A stretch of 64,000 bases of DNA from Abelmoschus esculentus (lineage: Eukaryota; Streptophyta; Magnoliopsida; Malvales; Malvaceae): the NCBI GenBank assembly GCA_035048815.1, contig JAUCBN010000018.1, forward strand, positions 15,953,001 to 16,017,000, read 5' to 3'. A model generated the notes under the pieces. The model worked only from the letters and a program-made list of their open reading frames with translations. It searched no databases and was not told where the DNA came from. Position numbers and translations under genes: made by a program. The stretch's first letter is position 1, and each line of letters opens with the position of its first letter. Of the stretch, positions 39,001-50,569 are shown in pieces.

Positions 39001-40931
39001 TTAACCGAGTAAAAAGCTAAAAATTTGAGATTAATCTGTATAATTTTGTTCAAAAGCCTATAATTATCTATTTGAACTCATAAAATTTAATTTAATAACA
39101 TTTGGTTATCGTTTTTATGCGATTAATACGAGCATGTCTAAATGGGCTTTATAGAGATTCCGTTCGAATTTTAATCGAATAAAAAGCTAAAAATTTGAGA
39201 TTAATCTGTATAATTTTGTTCAAAAGCCTATAATTAACTATTTGAAATCATAAAATTTAATTTAATAACATTTGGTTATCGTTTTGATGCGATTAATACG
39301 AGCATGTCTAAATGGGCTTTATAGAGATTCCGTTCCAATTTTAACCGAGTAAAAAACTGAAAATTTGAGATTAATCTATATAATTTTGTTCAAAAGCCTA
39401 TAATTAACTATTTGAACTCATAAAATTTTAGTTAATAAAATTTGGTTTTCGTTTTGATACGATTAATACGAGCATGTCTAAATGTGCTCAATAAAGAATC
39501 CGTTCAAATTTTAACCGAGTAAAAACCTTAAAATTTGAGATTAATCTGTATTATTTTGTTTAAAAGCCCATAATTAAAAGTTTAAAATCATAAAATTTGA
39601 TTTTAATAAAATTTGGTTGTCGTTTTGATGCGATTAAAACGTGCATGTCTAAATGGGCTATATAGAGATTCCGTTCGAATTTTAACCGAGTAAAAAGCTA
39701 AAAATTTGAGATTACTCTGTATAATTTTGTTCAAAATCCTGTAATTAACTATTTGAACTCATAAAATTTAATTTAATAACATTTGATTGTTGTTTTGATG
39801 CGATTAATACGAGCATGGCTAAATATGCTCTATAGAGAATCTGTTCGAATTTTGAGATTAATCTGTATAATTTTGTTCAAAATCCCATAATTAAATATTT
39901 GAACTCATAAAATTTGTTTTAATAAAATTTGGTTGTCGTTTTGTTGGGATTAAAATGTGCATGTCTAAATGGGCTTTATAGAGATTCCGTTCTAATTTTA
40001 ACTGAGTAAAATTCTGAATATTTCAGATTAATCTGTATAATTTTATTCAAAAGCTAATAATTAAATATTTGAAATCATAAAATTTTAATAAAATTTGGTT
40101 GTTGTTTTGGTGAGATTAAAAGATGCATGTCTTAATGGGCTTTTTAGAGATTCCGTTCGAATTTTAACCGAGTAAAAAGCTAAAAATTTGAGATTAATTT
40201 GTATAATTTTGTTCAAAAGCCTATAATTAACTATTTGAACTCATAAAATTTAATTTAATAACATTTGGTTGTCGTTTTGATGCGATTAATACGAGCATGT
40301 CTAAATGTGCTCTATAGAGAATCTGTTCGAATTTTAACCGAGTAAAAATCTTAAAATTTGAGATTAATATGTATCATTTTATTCAAAAGCCCATAATTAA
40401 ATATTTAAATTCATAAAATTTGATTTAAAAACATTTGGTTGTCATTTTGTTGGGATTAAAACGTGCATGTCTAAATGGGCTTTATAGAGATTCCGTTCTA
40501 ATTTTAACCGAGTAAAATTCAGAATATTTCAGATTAATCTGTTGAATTTTGTTCAAAAGCTAATAATTAAATATTTGAAATCATAAAATTTGATTTTAAT
40601 AAAATTTGGTTGTCGTTTTGTTGCGATTAAAACGTGCACGTCTAAATGGGCTTTATAGAGATTCCGTTCGAATTTTAACCGAGTAAAAAGCTAAAAATTT
40701 GAGATTAATCTGTATAATTTTATTCAAAATCCTGTAGTTAACTATTTGAACTCATAAATTTAATTTAGTAACATTTGGTTATCGTTTTGATGCGATTAAT
40801 GCGAGCATATCTAAATGTGCTCTATAGAGAATCTGTTCGAATTTTAACCGAGTAAAAACCTTAAAATTTGAGATTAATCCGTATCATTTTGTTCAAAAGC
40901 CCATAATTAAATATTTAAATTCATAAAATTT

Positions 40932-40936
40932 GATTT
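40932..40936 (+). repeat. 5-bp target-site duplication (GATTT), left
   Basis: GATTT directly precedes the left LTR and is repeated at 49782-49786. Removing the element and one copy rebuilds the normal satellite sequence aaaatttgatttaataacat. Confidence 0.9.
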
Positions 40937-42109
40937 TGTAACCCCTAAAAGTAACCTAATTTCTTAGATTACAAGTTAGGGTTTACGGTTTGAAAACTTG
41001 TTTCTCACGTTAGGGTTTTACAAAAATAAACATAAAATATTCGGATAAATACTGAATAATTAATAAATTAAAATAATAATAAAATTAAACATTTATAAAA
41101 AAATAAAGTTCAACCCATAATTTATAAATAGTAAATGTAACAAAATCCCATAAATATTTAATTACAGAAATATTATTCAAATTCTATAAATAATCCGGAA
41201 TCCGAAAATGATTACATACTATAAATCAGATACTGGAACAGGAACCTCCAAGTACCGTACCGGCCTAAATCTGAGATCTGAAACAAGAACCTGAGAGGGT
41301 GTAAGCTGGGGAGCCTAGTGTGTCTCTAGAACAGATAACAGAATAACAAAACAGACAGAGTATGCATGATATGCACCCATCTCCGAACACCTCAGAAGAG
41401 TTGGTCCCCAGACCACTCTAACACCTACACACCAACAAAAGTGGTACTCGACCCGAAGGTGGAGCCAATGAACAGAAGTGATAAATCACTAACTTCCCCG
41501 TACACAGATAATAACCCAGATGCCATGATATATGCAGATACAAAATCAAAATGCATGCCTTATTATCTAACAGGAGGCAAGCATGACAGAAATCAGAATC
41601 AGATATGACAGAACAGAATGATGCATGATCATACGGATAACAGAATCAATACACAGAATAACAGAATTTTATAGGCTGAACGGGAGAGAACACACCTGTA
41701 TCAGAGACTCAACGACGACCCTGAGTCTACTGGACTCGGCTCTACCACCGGGCTGAGCAGGAATAGAGTCTACAATTTATAGAATTACATTAGATTTTCT
41801 ACTATGCCACACTACAGTAAAATAAACTAAACAGAATTTAACTGTTACTCACGTAAAGGTCCCGAGTGTGGATGTATCGGACCTCGTACAAGAGGAGGAG
41901 GAGGTAACTGCTCGGGGTCGGAATCCTTGTCACCTGAAGCAAACAGAAACGCGTTTAGAAACTTTTACAGATAAACTTCCAAATAACTTATCGAACATAA
42001 AACCCCCAAAAACGACACTTCGGGTTCAAATTTCGAAAAACGGACCACGCCATTGGATTCAGGACGTCGAAAAACATAAAGTGGGCCCGGGTCAGAAAAA
42101 GTCAACTGC

Positions 42110-42257
42110 TGACGTCAGCACTGGTCAACGCTAACGTCAGCAGTGATGTCATCAGTCAACGCTGACGTCAGCAGATGACGTCAGCAGTGACGTCTGCAGA
42201 TGACGTCAACAGTGACGTCAGCAGATGATGTCAGCAGTGACGTCAGCGATGACGTCA
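42110..42257. promoter_or_regulatory. TGACGTCA cluster in 3' LTR
   Basis: Seven exact TGACGTCA palindromes within 148 bp, in units of (a)gtgacgtcagcagatgacgtcagc, mixed with decayed forms (tgatgtca, taacgtca). TGACGTCA is the bZIP/TGA-factor core. The cluster lies about 1 kb from the LTR start in its own direction, consistent with U3 enhancers. Binding is not shown by sequence alone. Confidence 0.5.
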
Positions 42258-42470
42258 GCCGGGTCGGAAAACGGGTCAGAGATCGGGTCAGGTCGGGTTG
42301 TCGGGTCGGGTCGGGCAGTCGGGTCGGGTCACGGTTCGGGTCGGGTCAGGTGGTCGGGTCTGGGCTGGGGCCGGTCGGTTCAGCTGGACCAGTTCGGTCT
42401 GGGCCGGTTCTCCTAGGCCGGTTCTGGATCGGTCTGGGCCGGTTTTCTCCTAGGTTTCTAGCCTGTTTGG

Positions 42471-42565
42471 ATCCCAGGAAAATCTGGGAATTTCCCAGAT
42501 TTTCCGGGAAAATATGGAAATTCCAGATTTTCCGGGAAAATCTGGAAAATTTCCAGAATTTTCCT
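42471..42565. repeat. self-complementary TCTGGAAA/TTTCCAGA repeats in 3' LTR
   Basis: Overlapping direct and inverted copies of ccagattttccgggaaaat and tctgg(g)aa(a)tttcccaga can form several hairpins. Only the final part (aaaatctggaaaatttccagaa) survives in the 5' LTR at about 49068-49089, so about 90 bp differs between the partners. Confidence 0.65.
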
Positions 42566-43253
42566 TTGAGCCAAACACCCTAAAAACGCTTAAAATCACC
42601 CCCATTTGCACCCGATTTCATTCCAAAACTTTCCTAGATTAAATCCTACAACATTTTCGATCCAAAACCCACATTTAAACGAATAAAAATAACCACCCAC
42701 ACTATCATTCGATTAAAAACAATAACCCACTTCTAACTCAACAATAACACCCCTTTTTCACGTTGAACACTACTCAAAACCAAGTTCTCATATTTGAAAC
42801 AATCTGAAATTAGAACAACACCCTTCAACCGATTCAAACCATACTGAAACAATAATAATAAGGATCGAAAACTTACCCACACGACACAACGAAGAAGAAA
42901 ACTCCCAGGGTAAAAATTAATCGAAAAACAGAGGCAAGGAACGATGGTACGGGTGTTCTTGATGAGGAAAAAGAAATCCAATCTTTAAATCAAATTATTA
43001 ACGAAGAATTTAATCCTCCATTAATTCAGAATCTGGAGAAATCAAAGAGGAAGAAACGTTACCAATGAAAAAGGGAATAATTACTGACGAGGGGCCTAAA
43101 GTTTCTGAAACCTCTGATTTTGATCCTTCGAATTTTAAAAGTTTTCAATTTGGTCACCAATTTTCAGAATTTTAATCCCCAAATATTAGGGTTTCGATTA
43201 GGGATTTTGACTCTTAATTTGGGGATTTTGACTTAAATTTTGGGTTATTACAA

Positions 43254-43266
43254 CTCCTCTCCCCTT
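43254..43266 (-). promoter_or_regulatory. polypurine tract (second-strand primer site)
   Basis: On the minus strand AAGGGGAGAGGAG lies one base from the 3' LTR boundary (43252). This is where LTR retrotransposons prime plus-strand DNA synthesis, and it confirms minus orientation. A TAA ending the coding region (43267-43265) overlaps it. Confidence 0.85.
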
Positions 43267-46200
43267 ACAGAAAATTTCGTCCTCGAAATTTACCTGGATC
43301 AAAGAGATGCGGATACTGTGCTTTGATGACAGACTTGGGCTCCCACGTAGCCTCATCACGACCTCGGTTACGCCAGAGAACTTTAACCATCTTAATGGTT
43401 TTCCTCCGAAGAACTCTCTGGTCCTGATCAATGATCTCAACGGGTTCCTCCTCATAACACAGATCAGGTCAAATCTCGAAATCCTCCGTAGACAGAACAT
43501 GAGACGGATCTTCTCGATAACGTCTCAGTACAGAAACATGGAACACATCATGGATTCGCCTGAGTTCAGGTGGCAACTCAAGCTGATAAGCTACAGGTCC
43601 GATACGTTTGATAATCCGGTAGGGTCCAATATATTTGGGACTGAGCTTGCCCTTACGGCCAAATCGTAGTACCTTCCTCCAGGGAGATACTTTCAGAAAA
43701 ACGATCAACGATGACCCAGACAAAATCCTTCTTTGACGGAGTCAAAGGTAACCCACTGACAAAATCCATGGTCACCCGCTCCCATTTCCACTGGGGAATC
43801 TCAATATGCTGAAGTAATCCAGATGGTCGCTGATGTTCGGCTTTGACTTTCTGGCAAGTCAAGCACTTCGAAACAAAACTAACCACGTCTCGCTTGAGAC
43901 CTTTCCACTAGTACTTCTCTCGAAGATTCTTGTACATTTTGTCACCTCCAGGATGCATAGAATACGGGCTATCATGAGCCTCTCGTAGAATAATCTGTTT
44001 CAATGCAGAATTCCTCGGAACACATAGTCGACCCCGAAAACACAAAACTCCATCCTGGTTCAGAGAAAAATCCTGAGAAGTCCCCTCCTGAACTTCCGTA
44101 AAGCGGTGAGCCAAATACGGGTCATTAGGCTGCTCAGCCTTAATCTCAGAAATCAGTGTAGGAACCACCTGAAGCTCTGTCAGTAAACTGCCATCCTCTA
44201 AAAGACTCATCCGAGCAAACAGTGCTCTCAGATCAGAAATGGCGTTGCGACTCAGAGCATCCGCAACGACATTAGCCTTACCAGGATGATGTTCAATCTC
44301 ACAATCATAATCCTTCAGAAGCTTTAGCCAGCGACGCTGTCTCAGATTAAGTTCCTTCTGGGTGAGAAGGTACTTAAGACTCTTGTGATCAGTGAAAATA
44401 TAACACTTCTCTCCATAGAGATAGTGTCTCCAGATTTTCAGAGCAAATATCACGGCTGCTAACTCCAGATCATGTGTAGGGTAGTTACACTCATGCGGTT
44501 TCAACTGTCAGGACGCATAAGCCACTACTTTCCCATCCTGCATCAGAACACATCCCAGACCAATGTAGGAGGCATCACTGTAAACAGTATAAGGTTTCCC
44601 TGGCTCTGGCTGTATCAGAACTGGTGCTTGGGTCAGAACGGACTTCAGTTTATCAAAACTCTGTTGTTGAGCCTCAGACCAGACAAAGGGAATATCCTTC
44701 CTCAGAAGCTTAGTCAACAGAGCGGCTATGGAAGAAAAGCCCTCCACAAATCTCCGATAATAACCCGCTAGTCCCAGAAAATTGCGGATCTCTGCTACAT
44801 TCTTGGGCCGCTACCAACACATAATAGCCTCGATCTTGTTCGGATCAACCTGAATACCCCTAGCTGATATCACGTGTCCTAGAAAAACAACCTTTGAGAG
44901 CCAGAATTCGCACTTGCTGAATTTTGCATACAGCTGTTTCTCCCTCAGAGTCTGTAGAACAATACGGAGATACTGCTCATGCTCATCCTCAGACTTGGAG
45001 TAGACCAGTATGTCATCAATGAAGACCACTACGAATTGATCCAGATAGGGTCGAAACACCCTATTCATCATGTCCATGAATGCTGCAGGGGCATTCGTAA
45101 GACCGAAGGGCATAACAAGAAACTCGTAGTGACCATAACGAGTTCTAAAAGCTGTCTTGGACACGTTAGAATCCTTAACCTTGAGTTGGTAATAACCAGA
45201 TCTCAGGTCTATCTTAGAGAAAACCGAAGCTCCTCGGAACTGATCGAACAGATCATCAATGCGGGGAAGAGGGTACTTGTTCTTGACAGTCAACTTGTTC
45301 AGCTTCCGGTAGTCAATACATAAGCGCAAAGAGCCATCTTTCTTCTTAACGAACAGGACAGGGGCTCCCCACGGTGATACACTGTGTTGTATGAAACCTC
45401 TATCCAGAAGTTCCTGAAGCTGAATCTTAAGCTCCTTGAGCTCTTTTGGAGCCATCCGATAAGGTGGCATAGATACTGGAGAGGTCCCAGGGTATAACTC
45501 AATACCGAACTCCACCTCCTCACGCTTAGGGGGTACACCCGGTAGCTCTTCTGGAAAAACATCTGGAAATTCATAGACTACGCGGATCTTATCCATTCCA
45601 GAATCAGGTTCTCTCCGATCAAGGATGTAGGCAAGATAGGCTATGCATCCTTTCTTGATCATCTTTTCAGCTTTCATAGCCGATACCAGATTGGACAGAT
45701 ATCCTCAGCGCTCACCGATGAGAGTTACCTCTCGGCCATTAGAAGTCCTCAGAATTGCCCTTTTACGCTCACAGTCCAGAGTCACTCGGTGAGCGGATAA
45801 CCAGTCCATCCCCAGAATCAGGTCAAAGTCTACAAACGGTAACTTCATCAGATTTGCAGGAAAGATTTCCCCGTGAAGCTCAAGGGCACAATCTCTGTAA
45901 ACTTTGGAAATCTCCAACTAGTGGCCTACAGGGCTAAACACTGAAACTGAACTACCAGTATCCTCCTCTGAAATTTTCAGATACCCCGCTACAGAACTAG
46001 ATACATAGGAATGTGTTGACCCATTATCTAACAGTGCGAAGAAGGGAACAGTGTGTACAGAAAATGTACCAACAATGACGTCTGGCTCATCTCGGTCCTC
46101 TTGCCTCCTCGTGGCATAAACCATACCATACTGAGATCCTCCCGATCTGGCAGCTCCTCTGAACTGACTGGGTCTGCCTCTACTACCAGTACCAGAAGCA

Positions 46201-47423
46201 GCGAGTCTACCCTGTCCTCTACCCCCTGTTGGGGTCTGAACTGAAGCCTGTGATTGGCCCGGAGCATAGCCAGACTGTGGTGCCACTGGACAGTCTCGGA
46301 GACGGTGATCAAGGGATCCACATCGGAAACAAGCTCCACTCTTCATGCGACACTCTCCAGGGTGCAATTTCTTACAGAATGTACACTGAGGTACCGCTCG
46401 GGTACTAGTGGATCCAGCTCCACTAGCAGCAGGGACAGCTGATACTGCAGGTCTAGACCATGTCGAACTCTGCGGCTCATACTCATCGCGGCCTCTCTTC
46501 CGGGACTGGAAACCCTGATTGTACTGAACAGATGAGGCAGGCTGTCTTCTACCTCTATCCTGACCTTGGGATTCCATCTGAACCCTCAGAACCTCATTGC
46601 GCTCGGCTGTCCTGGCACGCTTAGTGATCATCTTGTACTCAGTATCGTGATGTGTAGCCACTGCAATCTTCAGTGGAATCCGGAGTCCTTTCAGAAAATG
46701 ATCACATTTTTGCTTCTCGGTAGTCACTATACCCGGGGCATACTGAAGCAGTCTCAGAAACTCAATCTCATAATCTTTGATAGACATATCATTCTGTTGC
46801 AGATTCAGGAAGTCCTCTCGGCATTTGGCCAAATACTCTGGGCCCACATAACGGTCCTCAAAACTCTGTCTGAAGAACTCCCAGTTAATCCTCTCGGAAG
46901 CAGTAACCTTTTCTTTTGCCTCCCACCAGTTCAGGGCCTCACCCTATAGCAAGGATATAGCTACCCTCAATTTCCTGTTAGAGGGGTACTCCATCTCAAC
47001 AAATAGTCGCTGAAGTTTCTTCAGCCAGTACTCTGCATCCGTTAGGTCAGTACCGGTCTTGCCGTCAAACATAGTCATCCCAGCTGCTAAGAGTTCAGTA
47101 GAAATGGGTTTCCTAGAACCCTCATTCTGACGTAAAAATCTGAGTAATTCCCTCTATACTGTCACTGAATCCAAACCGACAACCTCTCTGTCATCAGGCA
47201 CATATGGTCCCTCACTCTGGACCAGCTGATCAACCTCGGCTTCCTGAGCCTCGGTCTGTATCTCGGGATGAGCCTCTCCTCCTAAGTTCTGTGTCAGACT
47301 CTGAGCCTGTGGCGGGTCCACAGAAGGTGGAACACCACTGGAAGAGGCAACAGATCGACCTCGGCCACGGCCTCGGCCACGACCTCTACCGGTCGCTAAA
47401 CGGGTACTTTGACGAGGTGGCAT
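43265..47423 (-). pseudogene. gag-pol polyprotein of the Ty3/gypsy element (nonsense-mutated, integrase-deleted)
   Basis: One frame runs from the ATG at 47423 to about 43700 without a frameshift. It begins MPPRQSTRLATGRGRGRGRG, a basic Gag N-terminus. Next come a Gag core with ALNWW (about residues 162-166), a CX2CX4HX4C zinc knuckle at about residue 365 (near 46331), and a protease with LLDNGSTHS at about 46028 (Asn where Ser or Thr is usual). Reverse transcriptase follows with its first Asp in KIDLRSGYYQ (about 45209) and FIDD at about 45015. Then come RNase H (YSDAS at about 44576), the integrase zinc finger and the first catalytic Asp (MDFVSG, about 43766). In-frame stops lie at 47156, 46946, 45920, 45707, 44813, 44510 and 43910. 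At about 43700 the integrase core, with the remaining catalytic Asp and Glu, is deleted and the frame changes. The C-terminal part (43723-43265) keeps a KLSPKYIGPYRI segment and a chromodomain-like WRNRGRDEATWEP motif, with one more stop at 43471. No active protein is expected. Confidence 0.93.
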
Positions 47424-47605
47424 AGTAGATTATCTACAGAAGACAGATATAATCCTATTAGAGTCGGTACATGGAGTAAAATTCGAAATAAGTCAGAAAT
47501 TTTCAAAATTCGAGTCAAAATAGAAATCCGGATTTTTCAAATAATTTACAAAACATTTTCCAGATCAAAATCATTTCGGACTTCACAGTTCGTGGGTTGA
47601 ACCGG

Positions 47606-47617
47606 GCTCTGATACCA
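47606..47617 (-). promoter_or_regulatory. primer-binding site for initiator tRNA-Met
   Basis: On the minus strand TGGTATCAGAGC lies 5 bases inside the 5' LTR (LTR edge at 47623). It is complementary to the 3' end of plant tRNA-iMet (GCTCTGATACCA), the usual primer for this group. Complementarity appears to continue with imperfect matches into ccgg. Confidence 0.9.
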
Positions 47618-47622
47618 CTAAA

Positions 47623-49781
47623 TGTAACCCCTAAAAGTAACCTAATTTCTTAGATTACAAGTTAGGGTTACGGTTTGAAAACTTGTTTCTCACGTTAGGG
47701 TTTTACAAAAATAAACATAAAATATTCGGATAAATACTGAATAATTAATAAATTAAAATAATAATAAAATTAAACATTTATAAAAAAATAAAGTTCAACC
47801 CATAATTTATAAATAGTAAATGTAACAAAATCCCATAAACATTTAATTATAAAAATATTATTCAAATTCTATAAATAATCCGGAATCCGAAAATGATTAC
47901 ATACTATAAATCAGATACTGAAACAGGAACCTCCAAGTACCGTACCGGTCTAGATCTGAGATCTGAAACAAGAACCTGAGAGGGTGTAAGCTGGGGAGCC
48001 TAGTGTGTCTCTAGAACAGATAACGGAATAACAAAACAGACAGAGTATGCATGATATGCACCCATCTCCGAACACCTCAGAAGAGTTGGTCCCCAGACCA
48101 CTCTAACACCATCACACCAACAGAAGTGGTACTCGACCCGAAGGTGGAGCCACTGAACAGAAGTGATAAATCACTAACTTCCCCGTACACAGATAATAAC
48201 CCAGATGCCATGATATATGCAGATACAAAATCAAAATGCATGCCTTATTATCTAACAGGAGGCAAGCATGACAGAAATCAGAATCAGATATGATAGAACA
48301 GAATGATGCATGATCATACGGATAACAGAATCAATACATAGAATAACAGAATTTTACAGGCTGAACGGGAGAGAACACACCTGTATCAGAGACTCAACGA
48401 CGACCCTGACGTCTACTGGACTCGGCTCTACCACCGGGCTGAGCAGGAATAGAGTCTACATTTTCTACTATGCCACACTACAGTAAAATAAACTAAACAG
48501 AATTTAACTGTTACTCACGTGAAGGTCCCGAGTGTGGATGTATTGGACCTCGTACAGGAGGAGGAGGAGGTAACTGCTCGGGGTCGGAATCCTCGTCACC
48601 TGAAGCAAACAGAAACGCGTTCAGAAACTTTTACAGATAAACTTCCAAATAACTTATCAAACATAAAACCCCCAAAAACGACACTTTGGGTCCGAATTTC
48701 GAAAAACGGACCGCGCCATTGGATTCAGGACGTCGAAAAACATAAAGTGGGCCCGGGTCAGAAAAAGTCAACTGCTGACATCAGCACTGGTCAACGCTGA
48801 CGTCAACAGTGATGTCATCAGTTAACGCTGACGTCAGCAGATGACGTCAGCAGTGACGTCAGCGATGACATCAGCGATGACTTCAGCCGGGTCAGAAAAA
48901 CGGGTCAGAGATCGGGTCGGGTCTGGCAGTCGGGTTGGGTCACGGTTCAGGTCGGGTCAGGTGGTCGGGTCTGGGCTGGGGCCGGTCTGGGCCGGTCGTT
49001 TCAGCTGGACCGGTTCTCCTGGGCCGGTTCTGGATCGGTCTGGGCCGGTTTTCTCCTGGGTTTCTAAAATCTGGAAAATTTCCAGAATTTTTCTTCGAGC
49101 CAAACACCCTAAAAACGCTTAAAATCACCCCCATTTGCACCCGATTTCATTCCAAAACTTTCCTAGATTAAATCCTACAACATTTTCGATCCAAAACCCA
49201 CATTTAAACGAATAAAAATAACCACCCACACTATCATTCGATTAAAAACAATAACCCACTTCTAACTCAACAATAACACCCCTTTTTCACGTTGAACACT
49301 ACTCAAAACCAAGTTCTCATATTCGAGACAATCCGAAATTAGAACAACACCCTTCAACCGATTCAAACCATACTGAAACAATAATAATAAGGATCGAAAA
49401 CTTACCCACACGACACAACGAAAAAGAAAACTCCCAGGGTAAAAATTAATCGAAAAACAGAGGCAAGGAACGATGGTACGGGTGTTCTTGATGAGGAAAA
49501 AGAAATCCAATCTTTAAATCAAATTATTAACGAAGAATTTAATCCTCCATTAATTCAGAATCTGGAGAAATCAAAGAGGAAGAAACGTTACCAATGAAAA
49601 AGGGAATAATTACTGATGAGGGGCCTAAAGTTTCTGAAACCTCTGATTTTGATCCTTCGTATTTTAAAAGTTTTCAATTTGGTCACCAATTTTCAGAATT
49701 TTAATCCCCAAATATTAGGGTTTCGATTAGGGATTTTGACTCTTAATTTGGGGATTTTGACTTAAATTTTGGGTTATTACA
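47623..49781 (-). repeat. 5' LTR of the gypsy element
   Basis: 2159 bp with the same ends as the 3' LTR. TGACGTCA occurs four times (48798, 48829, 48842, 48854), next to decayed forms such as tgacatca and tgatgtca. The block shared with the solo LTRs is at 48695-48745. It directs transcription toward the PBS at 47617. Open frames inside it (48051-48293, 48519-48800, 48841-49122) are incidental LTR sequence. Confidence 0.93.
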
Positions 49782-49786
49782 GATTT
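49782..49786 (+). repeat. 5-bp target-site duplication (GATTT), right
   Basis: This copy directly follows the right LTR and matches GATTT at 40932-40936; satellite sequence continues in register. Confidence 0.9.
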
Positions 49787-50569
49787 AATAACATTTGGTT
49801 GTCGTTTTGTTGAGATTAAAACGTGCATGTCTAAATGGGCTTTATAGAGATTCCGTTCTAATTTTAACCGAGTAAAATTCAGAATATTTCAGATTAATCT
49901 GTAGAATATTGTTCAAAAGCTAATAATTAAATATTTGAAATCATAAAATTTATTTTAATAAAATTTGGTTGTCGTTTTGGTGCGATTAAAACGTGCATGT
50001 CTAAATGGGCTTTATAGAGATTCTGTTCGAATTTTAACCGAGTAAAAAGCTAAAAATTTGAGATTAATCTTACAATTTTGTTCAAAAGCCTATAATTAAC
50101 TATTTGAACTCATAAAATTTAATTTAACAATATTTGGTTGTCGTTTTGATGCGATTAATACGAGCATCTCTAAATGTGCTCTATAGAGAATCCGTTCGAA
50201 TTTTAACCGAGTAAAAAGCTTAAAATTTGAGATTAATCTGTATAATTTTGTTCAAAAGCCCATAATTAAATATTTAAACTCATAAAATTTGATTTAATAA
50301 CATTTGGTTGTCGTTTTGTTAGGATTAAAACGTGCATGTCTAAATGGGCTTTATAGAGATTCTGTTCTAATTTAAACCGAGTAAAAGTCTGAATATTTCA
50401 GATTAATCTGTATAATTTTGTTCAAAAGCTAATAATTAAATATTTGAAAACATAAAATTTGATTCTAATAAAATTTGATTATCGTTTTGATGCGATTAAA
50501 ACGTGCATGTCTAAATGGGCTTTATAGAGATTCCGTTCCAATTTTAACCGAGTAAAAAGCTGAAAATTT

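Larger units (their letters stand above)
31258..40936 (+). repeat. 170-bp satellite array, segment 3
   Basis: About 57 monomers. The A-B-C trimer is regular: successive type A markers (gttgggatt) lie at 31879, 32390 and 32900, 511 and 510 bp apart. The first 3 kb or so is the tandem duplicate of 25423 onward. A 6-monomer duplication occurs at about 37000-39000. One monomer is cut short at 37003-37006, where 'ctaaatgg' joins 'ttcagaagc' with loss of about 90 bp. Confidence 0.95.
40937..43252 (-). repeat. 3' LTR of the gypsy element
   Basis: 2316 bp, starting TGTAACCCCT and ending TTATTACA on the + strand. It is 157 bp longer than its partner. The partner lacks about 20 bp at 41773-41796, part of the TGACGTCA region, and about 90 bp at 42471-42555. 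TGACGTCA occurs seven times here (42110, 42163, 42176, 42201, 42213, 42238, 42250), followed by GGGTC-rich sequence (42280-42440). Frames such as 41366-41608 and 42200-42583 are not genes: counterparts occur in the other LTR. Confidence 0.93.
40937..49781 (-). mobile_element. Ty3/gypsy LTR retrotransposon, Tekay/Del (chromovirus) type, inactive
   Basis: An 8845-bp element inserted in the satellite, transcribed on the minus strand. It has two LTRs with TG...CA ends, a GATTT target duplication, an iMet-type primer-binding site, a gag-pol frame in the order Gag, protease, reverse transcriptase, RNase H, integrase, a chromodomain-like tail, and a polypurine tract next to the 3' LTR. The domain order and tail place it in the plant Tekay/Del group. 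Seven in-frame stops and an integrase-core deletion inactivate it. The two LTRs differ by several indels and scattered substitutions, so the insertion is not very recent. It interrupts a single monomer cleanly and is not itself nested. Confidence 0.95.

Noticed and set aside
41366..42583. Open frames in the gypsy LTRs (also 48051-49171 and the 42733-42981 / 49262-49510 pair)
   Set aside because: They are matched pairs in the two LTRs, so they reflect LTR duplication. There are no domains, and indels between the LTRs break several of them.
43307..47425. Plus-strand open frames opposite gag-pol
   Set aside because: They are antisense shadows of the minus-strand polyprotein.
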